In this document: piece after piece, positions 1 to 12,922 of the stretch
Layout: each line of letters opens with the position of its first letter
Numbering within the stretch: position 1 is the stretch's first letter
DNA from: Geosiphon pyriformis
Taxonomy: Eukaryota; Glomeromycota; Glomeromycetes; Archaeosporales; Geosiphonaceae
Direction of reading: 5' to 3'
Assembly: GCA_016748015.1 (NCBI GenBank)
Contig: JAAOMT010000341.1
Coordinates: 1-53,767 of the forward strand
DNA length: 53,767 bases
Program-made: the position numbers and the translations under genes
Notes under the pieces: model-generated
The model's database searches: none
Seen by the model: the letters and a program-made list of their open reading frames with translations, nothing else
What the model was told of the DNA's origin: nothing

Positions 1-2084
1 ATTCGACTTATTATTGGTTATATATAGAGATTTTATTGGATTCTTAATCAATAAAAAAAATAATTTTCAATTTATAAAAGATTATAAATTATAATAAATA
101 AAAATAAGTTTTATGTTTATTATTAATAAATATTAAATACTTAGTTATTTTAAAGCTTTATTTTATTATTAATAACTTTTTTTACTTGTAAAAAATAGTA
201 TCAGCTATATAAATATTATTGTCATGAGTTTTTAAAGTTCGAGTTTTGGGCAGATAAATAGTATTATTATGTAAATAACTCCAACTATTGATTAAAAAAG
301 AGAGTATATGTGAATTTTTGATTAAGAAAAAAAGTTATTTTTGTTGTTATTAAAATATCTAATAAAGCAAACGTCTAAAATATAATAGCCAAAAAAAGGT
401 GTTATTAAACATTAAAAATTAAAATTTTATTTAAAAAATAAACATATTAATACTAAATTTATATTTTGACTATTAAAAACTTATTAATAAATAGACTAAT
501 CAAATAATAGTTAATTAATAAAAAAATATTTTTATAATTGAAAATACTTATTTGCAAAAATTATATATTGGTTTTTTCATTATTAAGTTGTTCATAAAAA
601 TTCCAAACTTATGTTTTTTTTTTTTAGTTATAATAACTATTATATTGACTTTAATATTATTATCAAACATATTATTTTTAGAAACAAATATTATTTTGAT
701 ATTTGTCATTTTTTAAGTTAAAAAAAGCTAAATTAAGATTTAATCTACTTATATATAAGACTCGGCAAGTTAAGTTATAAGATTTTGACTTGTATTATTT
801 CAAGTCAAAATATTTATGACTCGAACTCAATCTTATGAGTCAAGTACTAAATCAAGAAGAGTTGATTTAACTTTTTTGAAGCTTTAATAATAATAAAAAT
901 AATCTTTTTTTTTACTTTATTGTTTTAGAAAAATAATAAATTAATCTTAAAATAATTAAAACTTTCTTCAAATAATTTTCCAACAGGAATTTCTAAGAAT
1001 TAATCTAAGGGATGATAAACATTATTGATCTTTCAAATAAGATCTTTTAAGACATATAAATTATTTATTCATTCTTTGCTAGTAAGGTTTCTTATTGTTT
1101 TTTGGTAATTACTACTGTGTAAGCTTTGGTGTTAAATTGAAAATTAACTGAAGAGAAAACTATTTTTCCAAAGTCGAACAATAAAAAAAAAGAACATGTA
1201 TTTTTTAAATTTTTCTGGCATAGTAATAAATTGATTTCTACAAGAGTAGATATTGAAAAAAACATGTTTTCTAAAAAAACTACTAATAAATATTAAAATC
1301 AAAATTAGTTATTATTCTTATTCTTATTCTTCTTCTTTTTCTTCTTCTTTTTCTTCTTCTTGTCTTTTATACTTCATAAGGAAAAAATCCTAATACTGGA
1401 AATAATAGAAATGGATTTTTATTAAAAGAGAAATTTGGCAAATTTTCAATTTGCCCAATTGCAATAAACATTAACTGTGTTTCAAAGCCTTTCATAAAAA
1501 ATTCAAGCATAAAAATTATTGAACATAAATTATATAACTTCAAACCATTTTTCAATATTGCATAAGTGATGAATAACTGATACTTTAAAACATAATATAA
1601 ATTATGAAAATGTATTTTTTCCAACTTATAAGAGTTCAATTATAGAAATTTTAATTAAAGATGGAAAATACGAGTTTATTAATTGTAAATAATATTTGAA
1701 ATTCAATATGGTTTATCATTGAATTATTTATATGCTCATCTTCAGTTTGAGTGATTTTCGGTTTCATCTTCGGCTTAACAAAAGCCCCCATGTAGATAAT
1801 AGTATTTCATTAAAACATTCTGAATATGAATTTTCAACTTCAGCATATTTATTATAAATTTTGTTTGATGTGCAAATTCTAAAGCTTGATTAACAATTCA
1901 TAATAAACTACTATGGCCATTAGTACATCTAATGCCAAGATGTTTCACTATATAAATATGTGATTTTTAATTATTTGTTGTCGTTCCTCATTTTTCTAAA
2001 GTTAAAATAGAACCATTAAATATATTTAAAAATAGATGTACAAACAATTCCAATTGATTATTCCTGTAGAATACGAGTTGAGAT
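1..2084. other. AT-rich intergenic region, no gene seen
   Basis: Very AT-rich sequence with homopolymer runs and many stops in all frames. A 90-residue open frame on the minus strand (1367-1639) has no recognisable domain and AT-driven composition, so it is not called. From about 1740 the composition becomes slightly less AT-rich toward the 3' end of the hydrolase gene. Confidence 0.7.
1309..1364. repeat. CTT/TTC pyrimidine microsatellite
   Basis: An almost pure pyrimidine stretch of irregular TTC/CTT units on the plus strand, interrupted by a few A bases and a G near its end. It is a simple-sequence repeat with no coding content. Confidence 0.8.
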
Positions 2085-3250
2085 TTACAATTCTGCCCAA
2101 AATTTTTTAACAATAGTATATGTTTTCTCAGGGTCTTCGGCTTGCTATAGAAGTGAACGTGAAAAATTAGTTTTTTAATAACTTATAAAATAAAAGACCA
2201 GAATTTTAAAAACCTTACAGGATAATGCCCTAACCCGTCGAGAAAATCTGTTTGGAATAGCCTCGCTTTCATAAATTGTGGTCTCACAATCTCAGCTTCA
2301 GCTTTAACATTCGTAAAATCAGGATCTTTTTCACCATAAATCGCCAGCACTGGAGCAGTAACCTCGGGTATAATAGCCCATGTTGGATTTTTGGTAGCCT
2401 TTAAGAATGATCTCACTGCATAAATTCTTCCTTTCTCTTGTAGATTTGATTTTAAAGCCTTGGCAATCGTTTCATGATCCATTGGTATTCGATCTTTGGC
2501 AGTGAATAAAGATTTCCAATACATTGTCCAAAAGAATGCACCCCATGGTGGAATGAATAATATGTTGGTAAGTGGACGCATGAATTTGTCTGCGAATCAA
2601 AAATTAATTAAACTTAATCAATTCGTGGTTTTAAATCCAAAAAAGGTTCAATTATCAATATTCATCAGGAATTTCATAATTTACCTGCAGGCATATCGCG
2701 CAAAAATGCATCAAGTAATACTGTACTATGTGTCTTGTCAGGATATTTTGAAGCAAATATACTTACCGAAGCCCCACCAAGTGAAGAACCAAATATGGCA
2801 ACTTTTGTATTCACTTGTGCATGGTCCAAAACTGATTTCATATCTCTTTCAAATAGTAAGAACAAAAGTAAATTTATTTTATTGCAAAAGAAAATTATTG
2901 CTCAAACTTTTTTATATTTACACGGCAACATCCTCTGGCGTAAAACTAGTAAAGCTAGTTGAACTCTGTCCTTGCCCCCGCAAATCCATACAAATTATAC
3001 GGTATCCATCATTATTAAACTTCGGTGCCATAAACCGATACGTTTGTCGGAAATCACCAATTCCTGGCACCAAAAGTAATACCGGGAGACTTTTATCTTC
3101 AGTTTCACCAGTGTCTTCATATGCAATTGTGGTTTTAGATTCAGGCATAGGTGAAGGTGCAAATTGGGTGGCAGTTAAGGGAAATATGGATCGTAAAGCA
3201 GATGCTGCGGTTTGCGCGTCCAATGGCGTCATTGCTCGTGAATCAGACAT
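2085..3250 (-). CDS. alpha/beta hydrolase, 4 exons, 306 aa
   Basis: Probable soluble alpha/beta-hydrolase-fold enzyme; substrate unknown. Four exons join in frame: 3250-2922, 2845-2685, 2589-2219 and 2144-2085, all with GT-AG introns, giving 306 residues from an ATG. Seen in order: an oxyanion-type loop VPGIGD (about residue 60), a DLRGQGQS turn typical of the fold, the nucleophile elbow G-S-S-L-G (Ser about 131), a YGEKDPDF segment carrying the likely catalytic acid, and GLGHYP carrying the catalytic His at the end of exon 3. Exon 4 adds a short helix ending KFWAEL. The order Ser-Asp-His and the spacing fit the epoxide-hydrolase/haloperoxidase-like branch, but substrate class cannot be told from sequence. 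No signal peptide or membrane segment is obvious. No neighbouring gene suggests a pathway. The exon joins are strongly supported because each restores a conserved motif. Confidence 0.88.
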
Positions 3251-6200
3251 TTTAAAATTGTCGGTGTTTGGCTAAAAATAAAGGTGATAATAGAAAAAGA
3301 AAACTCAACTAGAAGGGCCAATTTATTGCTAGCTGGGGTAGCACAGTGAATTAAATCAATCTGAATTTAAGGAAAAAAGTACCCATAACAGGTATACAAT
3401 CAGGATAAATAATGTTCACACACACAGCATTAATAGTAGTCAGATTTGGGAAGGTTGTATCATACAAAAAGGATAGATAAAAGTTCATTGTCGTCAACTC
3501 CGAAGTTGTATTTGCTTCGGATTAACTAAAGCGTTTTAAATGGGGGATCTTCGGATTAATCAGAAAACGTTACTGTTTCCAATATTGTTACATGGATATT
3601 ATAAATATTAGAGGTTAATTTTTATTTGTAAAAAAACTTATATAAAAGAAAGATAATATCAATACTAATTAAACTCAACAAATATAAATTTCAAAAAATG
3701 ATGTATTTAAAATATTTAAAATTATTTAAATTAAGAAATTTACAATTTTTTAATTTAAGATATGTAGATATATTATCTAAATTAACAATAACATGGTCTT
3801 TTTTTATATTTACAATATTTTAAAAATTTAAAAATCTTTTATATTATTAACAACTTTAATGTTTTTTCATCAAATAATATAGTTTCAATTTGTAAGATAA
3901 AATCAATTTCAAAATATTTCTCAACATATAAAGATTTATTAATTGGATATTATAATATTATAATAAAATGTTGATTAGTGTGAAAAAAAGAAAATTTTTG
4001 GTTTTGTCTAAGCTGTACAGATTAACAAAATTTCAAACTTGTACAATAAAAGTAAATGTATTCATAATATTGAGAGAAATTATGAGTGTTTTATTTGTTA
4101 AAACTTATTAAAAGTATTTATTAAAATGAAAAATATACATATTATTTATACTGATACTTTAGATTAAAACAATTAATATAGTTAAATTTATAATATTGTA
4201 AAATAATATAATCAAGAATGACCAACATTAGCAAAAAATATTTATATCTTATTAAATCATTAAGATAATCAAAAAAATAGAAAAATCTTAACAATTTAAA
4301 AAAACAATTGAATACAAAATATGTAAATAATAATAAATGAATTAATAAAATTAACAGATGAACAAGATTACACAATTAGTATAAAAATTACTAAAATAAT
4401 TTGGAACATTACAAAATAATTAAATGATAATAATTTACTATGTAATATGTATAAATACCAGCTAATTTGTAGAATTTAAAAAAATAATACAAAAAACAAT
4501 TTCCATTTCTTAATTTATTTTTTTATTAATAAATTGTACAATTTTTAACATATTTATTAGCATTGAAAATTTAATTAGATAAAAATTTAAAAATTTATTA
4601 TTTTAAAATTTTCATTTTGGTTAATTTTTGAATTGCTACAGTAATCAAAATTCCATATTTTAATTATTTTAATTTGATATAATTATAAAATTTTAATATT
4701 AAAATAAATATTTTTTGTAAGTTATTATTAAATTATTATTTGTTTTTATAAAATAAAATAAAATTCAGTAATTATTGTTTTTATAATCAAAAAAATTCTA
4801 GTCAAAACAGTCGGGTGTTAAAGGTCACTACATTTGACGTCACATGCAGCACGCCCCAATTACAATATTGGGTATATTGATATTTGAATTTTTTAATCTG
4901 TATTGAGACCACTTTCTGAAATGTGCAAATAAGCCATTTTTTAAGAAACAAAAAACCAAGAGGAAAGTTTTTGCATAACCAAATTGCATAATTTTTTCTG
5001 CGTCATTTCTAGACATCCGAGTCATTGCTGAAGAAAGATATCTAACGTATTAAACCACTTTTTTCTTTCTGCCATTCCGAAATCTGAGATGGGTTAGTAG
5101 ATCAAAAATTTTATTTACATTCCCGTTCCAAAGGTCTGGTTCTTGACTATAAACTTAGCAATGGTTAATGTATCTCTACCAATTCCCAATTCGACGTTTC
5201 TTTACCATATTCATTAAACCGTCTTCTTTAAAAAGTGTAAAGCTTTTTAATTTTAGATAAAATATCTGATCAATACTTTTATGTTTTTCGGAAGTTATTC
5301 AAGATTTATTGGACCACTGAAAAAATCAACTTTATTGCTTTAAACAATATTTTAAATTGGAATGTTATAAATTAACCAAAGCTTCAAAGCACGATCACAG
5401 AATGCCCTTTTAAAGAATATATAATGTACATTTCAAAAAAATTTTGCGCATCTAAAATATATCAATTCCAATAGAAAAATTCGAATAGAAACGCTGATAT
5501 GTAAGCCTGTCTTCTGAGATAATGAACGATTTTTGTATTAAAAAATTTGTGGTTTCATATTTCACTTTTTCATTTCTCATTATTTCATAAGAATTGCTGG
5601 ACCAACAAAGAGGAACCAGAGTTTTAAAGGGTAAAGTTTGATCATTGAAACCTAGATCTAGAACTATAGTCATTTTCGGGACTTTAATTCTCTTCAATAA
5701 AAAATGCGGACATTATTTCTTTAAGGTTGAAATAATTTTGGTTAAAAAAAAATGATATTATGATGCTAGATGGTATTAGCTTTGAATCTGGAACGCGAGA
5801 TAATAGTTAGGCTGTTTGCAATAGTAATTTTGGATTAGTAAAAAATGATAATTAATAACTTGCAATTTTAAATTTTTTTGTGCAGTATTCATCAAAGCTA
5901 AGATTGGCAAATTTCTTTGGTATCAATATTTAGTTTCCTGTACAATGATATTTCACCTAAAAGTCGAAACAGTCGTAAATGTAAAAGATATTAAAAAAAT
6001 CAAAAGGTAGGCTCGATAAATTTTTGGCGCCGAAGCGTTTCTTCATTATTAAATATCGTAAAAACTGAATTTTTGGTGTCTCCATCCTGGAATTAAGCTA
6101 AAAGAGAATTGTGAAACCATCCTTTGTCTGCCTTTTGCAGGAAGGATAGGTCGTAACACCTCATTGGTTGATTCTAGATTATTTTTAATATTTAGCTGGG

Positions 6201-6564
6201 CTCCCATGACCCATAAGTTTTAATGACTAACTTTATTTTTATAAACTCAACCAATTCGCCTAATTTCTTCTAATTCTTTGTACTCTCGGAGTTCGGATTA
6301 TTGTGAGTAGACGAAGATTAATAACTTTGCCCACTCCTACACTAACTCCCCGATTAAATTGCTCGCCAGCTGGAGTTTGGTGAATTTACTACTGAATATT
6401 TCAATTATTCGGTTAGGCGGATCCAAGGTTTCCTTACCGGTGAGCAAATATGTCTCATGTGCACGTAATTTGAGTTCCCAGCTACATATTGAATGTTCAC
6501 TTTTTCTGCTCCACTTGTGATTAGCATTGACAACCTTTTGGTAAAGAAGTTTCTTGATGGATGA
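3251..6564. other. intergenic region, AT-rich then mixed composition
   Basis: Positions 3251-3600 are the likely promoter and 5' leader of the minus-strand hydrolase. From 3600 to 4800 the sequence is extremely AT-rich and looks featureless. From 4800 to about 6550 composition is closer to coding, with short open frames broken by many stops. One plus-strand stretch near 5290-5330 faintly recalls a retrotransposon reverse-transcriptase/RNase H junction, but I could not extend it. This block may be a decayed mobile element; no gene is called. Confidence 0.5.
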
Positions 6565-8972
6565 ATGCTTAAAAAAAATTTATTATATCAATTTCCCCCC
6601 TGGAGGGCGAACGTGAAGTATTATTTTAATAAAATAAGCTTTTTCCCGAGGCTAGCCACAATATTTAAAGACTCAATTAACTATTTGAAATGTAGGAATA
6701 TTTATGGATTGGCTGTCTTTGAGACACCAATACCTGGTGAATTGCTCAATTCTTCATCAAATTTAATAGCTTCGATCGAACCCATCCACGAAAACAAGGT
6801 GGAAGAGTCTAGTGAGAAAATTTTCAAACTTGAACTTTTTAATGCTCCGTCCGAAAGCAAAGTTTAAGAATTATAATTTTATCTTCAAGAAACTTACCAC
6901 CATATGATGGTCAGCACTTTTTATGGCATAACATGCTTTCTATCTACCGCTAGTTCTTGGAATATCATAGAACTCTCGTTGGAGAAGGATATCGGTCAAG
7001 GTGAATAAATCCAAAATTTGTCGATTTATCAAACTTATTATTCCAAAATAAAAGCAATATTTTTTCTCAAAAATTTTATTTCAGGAGAAATAATCTCTAT
7101 CGATTCATTTTATACCGATAAGACTGGATTGGTGCTCGCTTTTACCACTGTACATGTATGTAACCACGAAATTTATAAAAAAAAATTATATTAAAAATGA
7201 TTATGATATTCCCAATTATTCTTGTCAAGCCGACGAAATCCAAGTCATCAGCGGACGAAGATGGTTATCAATATTTTTTTCGCATTTATTGGATGAAAGA
7301 TTTATGCAAGGCCAAATGCGTTAAAGAGTTTTTGCCCAAACTTACCGGTATTGTCTCCAAAAGTTTGTGCATTCATATCAATTTTAGCATTCTTTTTAAC
7401 TTTGTTGTTCTTTTTAGAAAGAAGCCAAATAATTGAATTACCCTTTACGCCAACCCAAATCACCCACACGATAATTCTCAAGAATGAAATATCTGAGACT
7501 AGTTTGATCTTGTGTGGGACAGATGATGGAATACATTTGTATACTCAGGTTTGACATTATGAATTGTTTCGTCTGTATTTAGGAATTGCATTTGACAAAC
7601 CAAGATAAATTTAGAATTCAACAACTACACTTTGGGGAGAGGAAGCTGTCTACCCCCATTTCCCGCTGCTTTCAGAATTGGCACGCCTAGAATCAAAGTA
7701 AATATTTTCTATAGTCGATTCTTTATTCACGGTAATTTCAACATCACATTTTCTCTCAAAAAGCATTCTTTCGTTAGAGATACGTGAATTTGGTGAAAAG
7801 AAGATAATAGCGGCGGGGTGTCAAAATGGAATATTGCATCTGGCTATCATGCAAAAGGATTCAACCACAGGGAATTTCGGTAGAATACCTTTGTTCAATT
7901 CATGCTTGAAATTTGTTCATTACATAGGTCCTGAATCTAATCCTTAAAATAGTACAAATTGAAAACCCAACCTTTGCCGCGCTGTTTAGTCCAATCACGT
8001 CAATATCGATGTTTTCCTCAAGGAGTGACGGTAGGCAAAAAGTATCCAATCATTGAACATTTTTCCATTCAGTCTTCAAAGCGCTCATAAATTTAGCGTC
8101 CAAGGAGAGTCACATGACATCAATATGATAGTTACATGTGCTATCGAACAAGGAATAATTTATCGGTATGGGTTTAATATTAACTGAGAGGAAAAGCCTA
8201 ATCAATAAAAAAATTAAATTAAAATTTCACGTTTGTAGATCACTTGATAAAAAGAACTTTCAGTCTTCATTTCAGTTGAAAGAATGCACACTACATGACA
8301 GCGTCTTATGTTCTCACGTAATGGATGTTGATTTGGACGGGTGCAATGAGATTTTGGTTGGGACCTATGGAGGAGAACTGATGATATTCAAACTAGGTAA
8401 GATCACATGAGTTGATTAAAAGGCACCGAAAGATTTTTCACGAAAGAAATTTCAATTAAATATTTGAAGAAACACCTGTTGAAGGCGAAATCAAATATAA
8501 GCTAGTGTGGCAAAGATCTTTTGCGCATCCCATTTACCGTATCACCGGTTTGGATTTGAACCAAGATGGTTACAAGGAACTGATTATCGTCACGCAATAT
8601 GGGGTACACATTTTTGTGGTAAGATTTCGAATTTCTCTATCACCCAAAATTTGACTTTATTAAACGTTTAAACCTCTCATTTAGCCAAATTTAGAGAAGG
8701 CAAAAGACCAGTCGAACAAACCTTTAAATGATTCAGAACAGAAGGATTTGGAATCAGTCGCTACCTTGGAAGAATTACAGACTGACCTAAAGCTTGGTGA
8801 TGAAATGGTTTCTGATACACAACAATCAGGTTGTTTTTTTTTACCGCTTATGAAAGAAAATTTAAAACAAGATTATTTACAATTTGTGTGTACATATCAA
8901 TCCCATTTTCCTTATATTGATAAGGTATTACCGAAACGACTTGACATCGCAAAAAATAGCTTGATCTTGTAA
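6565..8972 (+). CDS. KPTN: kaptin-like protein (KPTN, KICSTOR subunit), 12 exons, about 536 aa
   Basis: In animals kaptin is a subunit of KICSTOR, which holds GATOR1 at the lysosome and restrains mTORC1 when amino acids are low. Twelve exons join in frame: 6565-6811, 6890-7000, 7085-7155, 7230-7347, 7418-7548, 7615-7697, 7764-7879, 7953-8030, 8105-8165, 8239-8396, 8470-8618 and 8685-8972. Family-like segments appear in the expected order: RNIYGLAV at the N-terminus, GEIISID, LCGTDDGIHLY, AAGCQNGILHLA, then the two FG-GAP-like calcium-type loops MDVDLDGCNEILVGTYGGEL and TGLDLNQDGYKELIIVTQYG, preceded by LVWQRSF. The length is near that of animal kaptin with an extra acidic C-terminal tail. The first exon and its donor (GTGAGA at 6812) are the least certain part. 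A beta-propeller fold is implied. It could be another FG-GAP protein, but the order of matching segments makes kaptin the best call. Confidence 0.85.
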
Positions 8973-11900
8973 TTGAAATTAACAGAGGTATTCATTTTTT
9001 TGTTTCATTTTATGGCTTTTAAAAGTTTTGATCAACCTGTTTGAATACTGATTCAAAATAATTTTTCAATCGCTCACACAATAAGTTAAGGTTTTAAAAC
9101 TCTATCGTTTAAAGGTGCGTTTGAAAAGAATCTTGATCAAAAAGGAGAAGTTGTAGCATCTGTAAATAGGGGTTGTTAAACGAGATATTAATAAATGATA
9201 TTAAATTTTGTTTCTGGATCAAAAATCATTGCGGTTTGATTATAATCAGTAGTAGCTTTGTATAAAATGTAAATTTTGATTGTTGAATTTGGGTTGACTG
9301 ATCATTATTGGTTTGAATTTATTTTCAAATTCAATAATGAAAAAATCATAATATTTTAAAAAATAATTAACAAACGAATAAAACCCAATTTATTATTTAA
9401 TAATGTATTTTTTTAAATATGATAAGAACAAAAATGTTAAGACAAAAAACAGGAAGGAAATATAAACAAAAAAGCAAACATAGTATAATTATTAAAAATA
9501 CATGATTTTTTCAAAAAATTTGGTTTAACAGTAAAATGAATACAATAGTAAATATTTATTATTTAAAAATAAAAACAAAAACAATTTTATATTAATTTTA
9601 ATTATTTATATTATAAAAATCTAAAAAATTATTATTTTTATTACAAATATTAAAAATATACAAAAATTAAATCATTAAATATTTATATTATTATGAATCA
9701 AAATAACCAGTTAATAGGTAGTAAAAATAAAATAAAATAAAATACATTAACAAGAAAGAAAATTAAAAGTATAAATGAATCAATTTTAATCTTAAATCTT
9801 TTATAAAGAAATTAACTATAAATTTATTATTTTAAAAATTCAATTATAATAATCAAAAAATAAAAAATAAAAATATTTATATATATATTAAAACTATTAA
9901 TATATCTTAGCTAATTAATTTCTTAATTATATTATCTATTTTTTAATTATAAAAGTCATAATTAAATCAAAAAGCTGTCTTTTGATTTTAAATAAAAAAA
10001 TATTTAATATAATTGTATTACTAATTTTCAGTAATATATATATGTCAAAAAAACAAGACTAGACAACAAAATAGTGAATAAGATAATATTTTTATTACAT
10101 GAAAATTTCTCATGAATATTATTAGTTATGTAAATAACTAATTTTAACTAAAGTTAATCAATTTAATCTATCTGTATCCTTTAACAATTATTTGACAATT
10201 ATTTGATTTACAAAAAAAGAAATAAATTTTTTACAAATAACATAGGTATAAAGCAAACCAATTATTATACAAAAACAACTTTTAGGAAAAAAAAACTTTT
10301 TTTCTTATCAATCATATTTATGATTTAACTTTTCCATTTAGAGTTAAGTAGAGAAATAAACATTGAAAAATTAAAATTAAAACATAAACACCGATTAAAA
10401 TATATCAACCCAAAACAAAAAATACTTTTATTCAATGTTGAAGAATTTCATGTATTTGTTACAATCAGTTTTTTTCGAAAAGTTTAAAAGAAGACATAAA
10501 GCATAGCAAAAAATAAAATGAAGTTAACCTGCTTAAAATTTCTTTTAATTGAAAATGAATTCAAAAACAAAGGCATAGCTTTGAGTTTGTTTACAAAATT
10601 CATTAATCAAAAATTTTTAGTTATATGTATTAAAAAAATATTAAAGAAATCACCCTTAAATTGAATCTTGAATGGTTTAGCACCTTATTTTGTGAATAAA
10701 TACTTTTTTATTTTCCAAGTTTTTTGTTAGACATCATATAGTCTCTGAGTAAAAATATTGACAAAATGGAGAATTTCTCAAAATGAGTGATTTTGAAGCA
10801 AATATCGAACTAAAAATTTATTTCAGGAATAGTTTAACAATAAAAATAATTTCTTTGAATTGCAAATTTAAAAATATTTATTTATTGATATAACTATGGG
10901 AATAAAAATGTACACATACTTCATTTCTTTAGTAATTTATAGAAGATTGGGAGAAAATATATGAAATTTTTTGCCGATAAAATTTTATATAATCAAAAGT
11001 TGACCCAAAATTTCTATTTGTATCGAATGGAAAACCCCCCGGTTTTTAATGATTTTCTTTGACTTCCAAATTTTGAGTAAAAATATTTTCGAGATATCAG
11101 AAGTAAAATAATTTTACAGTTCGTAAAATTTTACAAAATTTGTTTCATTCCTACTTAGTTTATTATATAAAATTAGTTTTATAAGCATGACTTAATAAGA
11201 TGATATAAATTCAAAAAAAAATTTTATATATATTTTCGTGATACTCAAAAAAACTTAGTTCCATACAGAAAAATATTTGGATAAAATCTATTTAATTTTA
11301 TGAGTTAATAAATGACTAGAAAAAAAAATTTTATTGAAGAAAATCTGGATCGACCGAAAAATTTTGGAACCATTAAAAAATATCTATTAATTAACGTTCA
11401 TTAAAAAAATTAAATTGACAAACTTTAATTTTAATTTCCTTTTTAGTTCATACAAGTAAAACTTTTGTGGCCGTTAATTATTCAATAGATATTTAGTTAA
11501 TAAAATAATTATTATATATTTTTCAAAGTATTTTTACTATGCATCAAGGGTTAATTTTATATTAAATAATGCAATATTATTAATACCCATAAAAGCAGAA
11601 GCTCAAATAAGGTTTCAGTATTCGGAATTTACAAGTGTAAGCATCGCACTAAGGTAGTCAATCTAAGAAAATCTTTTGATTCAGCTCTTGAAAAGTAAGG
11701 TATCATTAAGATAATTTAAAAATTTGGGTCAAGAACTAAATAAAATTTTGAATCTCACAAAAAAAAATAGTGTCTTTTGATATTTTGAAAAGAATTTTCT
11801 CAACTCTTGATAAATTCTCATAGCTTTCATACTTTAGAGAAATAATTATACAAGGATAATAATTTTTCTCTTTCTTTACTTATTCGTATTACAAACCAAT

Positions 11901-12922
11901 AGTGTAGAAGCTGCATTTTGTACCGTTAAAATTTAGGGGTGCATTGTCATTTCTGTGAACAATGTTAACATTTTCTAACATAATTTTCGTTTGTGTTTTT
12001 GCCTCTTTTGAAAAAGTGGTAATCCAAAATTGGAATAAGAAACTATCAAGCTTTTTCCCAAAAAAATTGATTGTGACATGAAGATTTACGAATAGTTATA
12101 GTTAAGGTTTTGGGGGATTAGGATGAAAAAAAAATGAAAATGATGTAATTAATGATTGGAACTTTGACTGAAAAAATATCTTTAAGTATTAGTAAACAGA
12201 GCGGTAGCATAAATATTATCTAATTTTATTTATTTATTTTTAAAAATTGAACCAAAAATTATCTTACTAAAAATAGCAGTCTAAATTTGGTGTCATAATA
12301 TTTTTGAAAAATTCAGCTTTAGGAGTTCTAAAACAGCAAAATATCAAAGTTTCTCAATAGGATTGAAGATTGAACTCTGTGCAGCTAAGCAAAGTTTCAA
12401 TTTTTTTGTGTGTGACAGCACATTCTCTTCTTTAAATATCATCTTTTATATGTGCTGTGTGAAAATTTTTATAGCATAATTTTTCAAAAGTTTACAATCT
12501 ATCTCATCAAATTAGGAAAAAATATAATCAAAATCAATCGATAAAAAACAATTTCAAAATATTTTAACAGCAATTTTTTCTGTTTTCGAAAAGCAGGTTG
12601 TTAATTTTGATATAATCATAATTTGGAATAATATTTTTAGTGGCTAAAATTTTTTAAATATTATTTAAAAGTATCTTGAAATTTTATAATATTATTTTGT
12701 ATATTTTAATAAAAATATATAAATTTAATTTTATAATTTAACAGTTTCGTTTTACATGTACAATATATGTGTTTTTATAGATAATTAACCAAAAAAATTA
12801 GATATGTAAACATTGATTGAAGAATTGATCGAATATAATTGTGATTCGGCATAGGAAATAGAGCTTGCTTCCCCCAATCGCCACACAAACTACTTCTTAG
12901 ACGATGAATAATATTTTTTATC
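8973..12922. other. AT-rich intergenic region
   Basis: About 3.9 kb with no supportable gene. It is very AT-rich from 9300 to 11500. The only structure I see is a copy of the permease-upstream repeat (11860-12030) and a small imperfect inverted repeat (acagcacat / atgtgctgt, near 12416 and 12450). Confidence 0.65.
11860..12030 (+). repeat. permease-upstream repeat, copy 1
   Basis: This stretch, including GTGCATTGTCATT, a CTAACATAATTTTCGT block and a GCCTCTTTTGAAAAAGTGG block, recurs in diverged form at 16850-16980 (plus) and 31180-31420 (minus). The other two copies lie upstream of permease copies C and B in the same relative orientation. This one has no permease exon downstream, so it may mark a lost copy or be an independent interspersed repeat. 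Confidence 0.6.

Noticed and set aside
2496-3275. Long plus-strand open frame of 259 codons over the hydrolase
   Set aside because: It is antisense to well-supported hydrolase exons and introns and has no domain of its own.
4142-4375. Minus-strand Leu/Phe/Tyr-rich frame of 77 codons resembling a membrane peptide
   Set aside because: Composition is what extreme AT-richness produces by chance, with no conserved motif or splice context.
5280-5450. Plus-strand reading with a YSRFIGPLKKS-like segment, reminiscent of gypsy-type reverse transcriptase/RNase H junctions
   Set aside because: Stops on both sides, no catalytic motifs, no LTRs or integrase nearby. Too weak to call an element.
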